DNA from: Acanthamoeba castellanii str. Neff | Lineage: Eukaryota > Discosea > Longamoebia > Acanthamoebidae | Direction of reading: 5' to 3' | NCBI RefSeq assembly: GCF_000313135.1 | Contig: NW_004457371.1 | Location: 6,244-22,431 of the forward strand | Length of the DNA: 16,188 bases | Shown: piece by piece, positions 16,097 through 16,188 of the stretch | How the letters are laid out: each line of letters starts with the position of its first letter | How positions within the stretch are numbered: position 1 is the first letter of the stretch | The notes under the pieces: model-generated | Database searches by the model: none | Told to the model about the DNA's origin: nothing | What the model saw: the letters and a program-made list of their open reading frames with translations, nothing else | Translations under genes and position numbers: made by a program

Positions 16097-16188
16097 AAAC
16101 AGCTGCTGGCTGGCTCTCATAGTTCACATTCTTGCCTGTGTATCTCTCTTCCTTGTTGCCTCAAGCTCCTCATCACCCCTACCCGTGG

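Noticed and set aside
15616..16098. 160-codon minus-strand open frame with His/Pro-rich part
   Set aside because: It is generated by the GGT and AC microsatellites and lies antisense to the decayed plus-strand remnant.

Overview
The window looks like nuclear DNA of an amoeba, most probably Acanthamoeba. It is GC-rich, its host genes carry short GT-AG introns (73-126 nt) with strong polypyrimidine tracts, it has many CA/TG microsatellites, and it contains a TTAGGG-like stretch. Embedded in it are genes of nucleocytoplasmic large DNA virus (NCLDV) type. The clearest is a double-jelly-roll major capsid protein (MCP). Published surveys report NCLDV-type genes, including MCP homologues, in Acanthamoeba genomes, and the amoeba virus medusavirus shares genes with that host. 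The assignment here rests on motifs read by eye.

Layout. (1) 1-2465, minus strand: an OTU-type cysteine protease gene with broken frame, followed by a large Pro/Glu-rich protein whose C-terminal region resembles an NCLDV virion-protein family (DUF5767-like). That gene runs off the left edge. (2) 2614-5441, minus: a host ABCG half-transporter with eight exons and seven introns. (3) 5842-9559: a compact block of mostly unrecognised intronless genes. It holds one small plus-strand gene, one minus-strand 321-residue zinc-ribbon-like gene, then four plus-strand genes in tandem. (4) 9854-10643, plus: a host secreted protein resembling MRH/Atg27-type domains, apparently with a GC-AG intron. (5) 10948-12190, minus: the MCP gene. 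It has lost an internal segment, and its last codons are split by two canonical introns around an 8-nt microexon. (6) 12430-13430, plus: an unrecognised basic/acidic protein divergent from the MCP, with a frame break. (7) 13268-16188: palindromes and a 52-bp tandem repeat, a degenerate telomere-like stretch, 993 bp with no CpG at all, a near-perfect 28-bp hairpin, a decayed coding remnant and simple repeats.

How it fits together. Virus-type and host-type genes alternate, so this is a mosaic of host DNA and endogenised giant-virus DNA, probably old enough for the capsid gene to have gained host-type introns. Several genes, including the host ABCG gene, show single-base frame breaks. Part of the breakage may therefore be assembly error rather than decay. 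The right end has a subtelomere-like and methylation-like signature that contrasts sharply with the CpG-rich left side.
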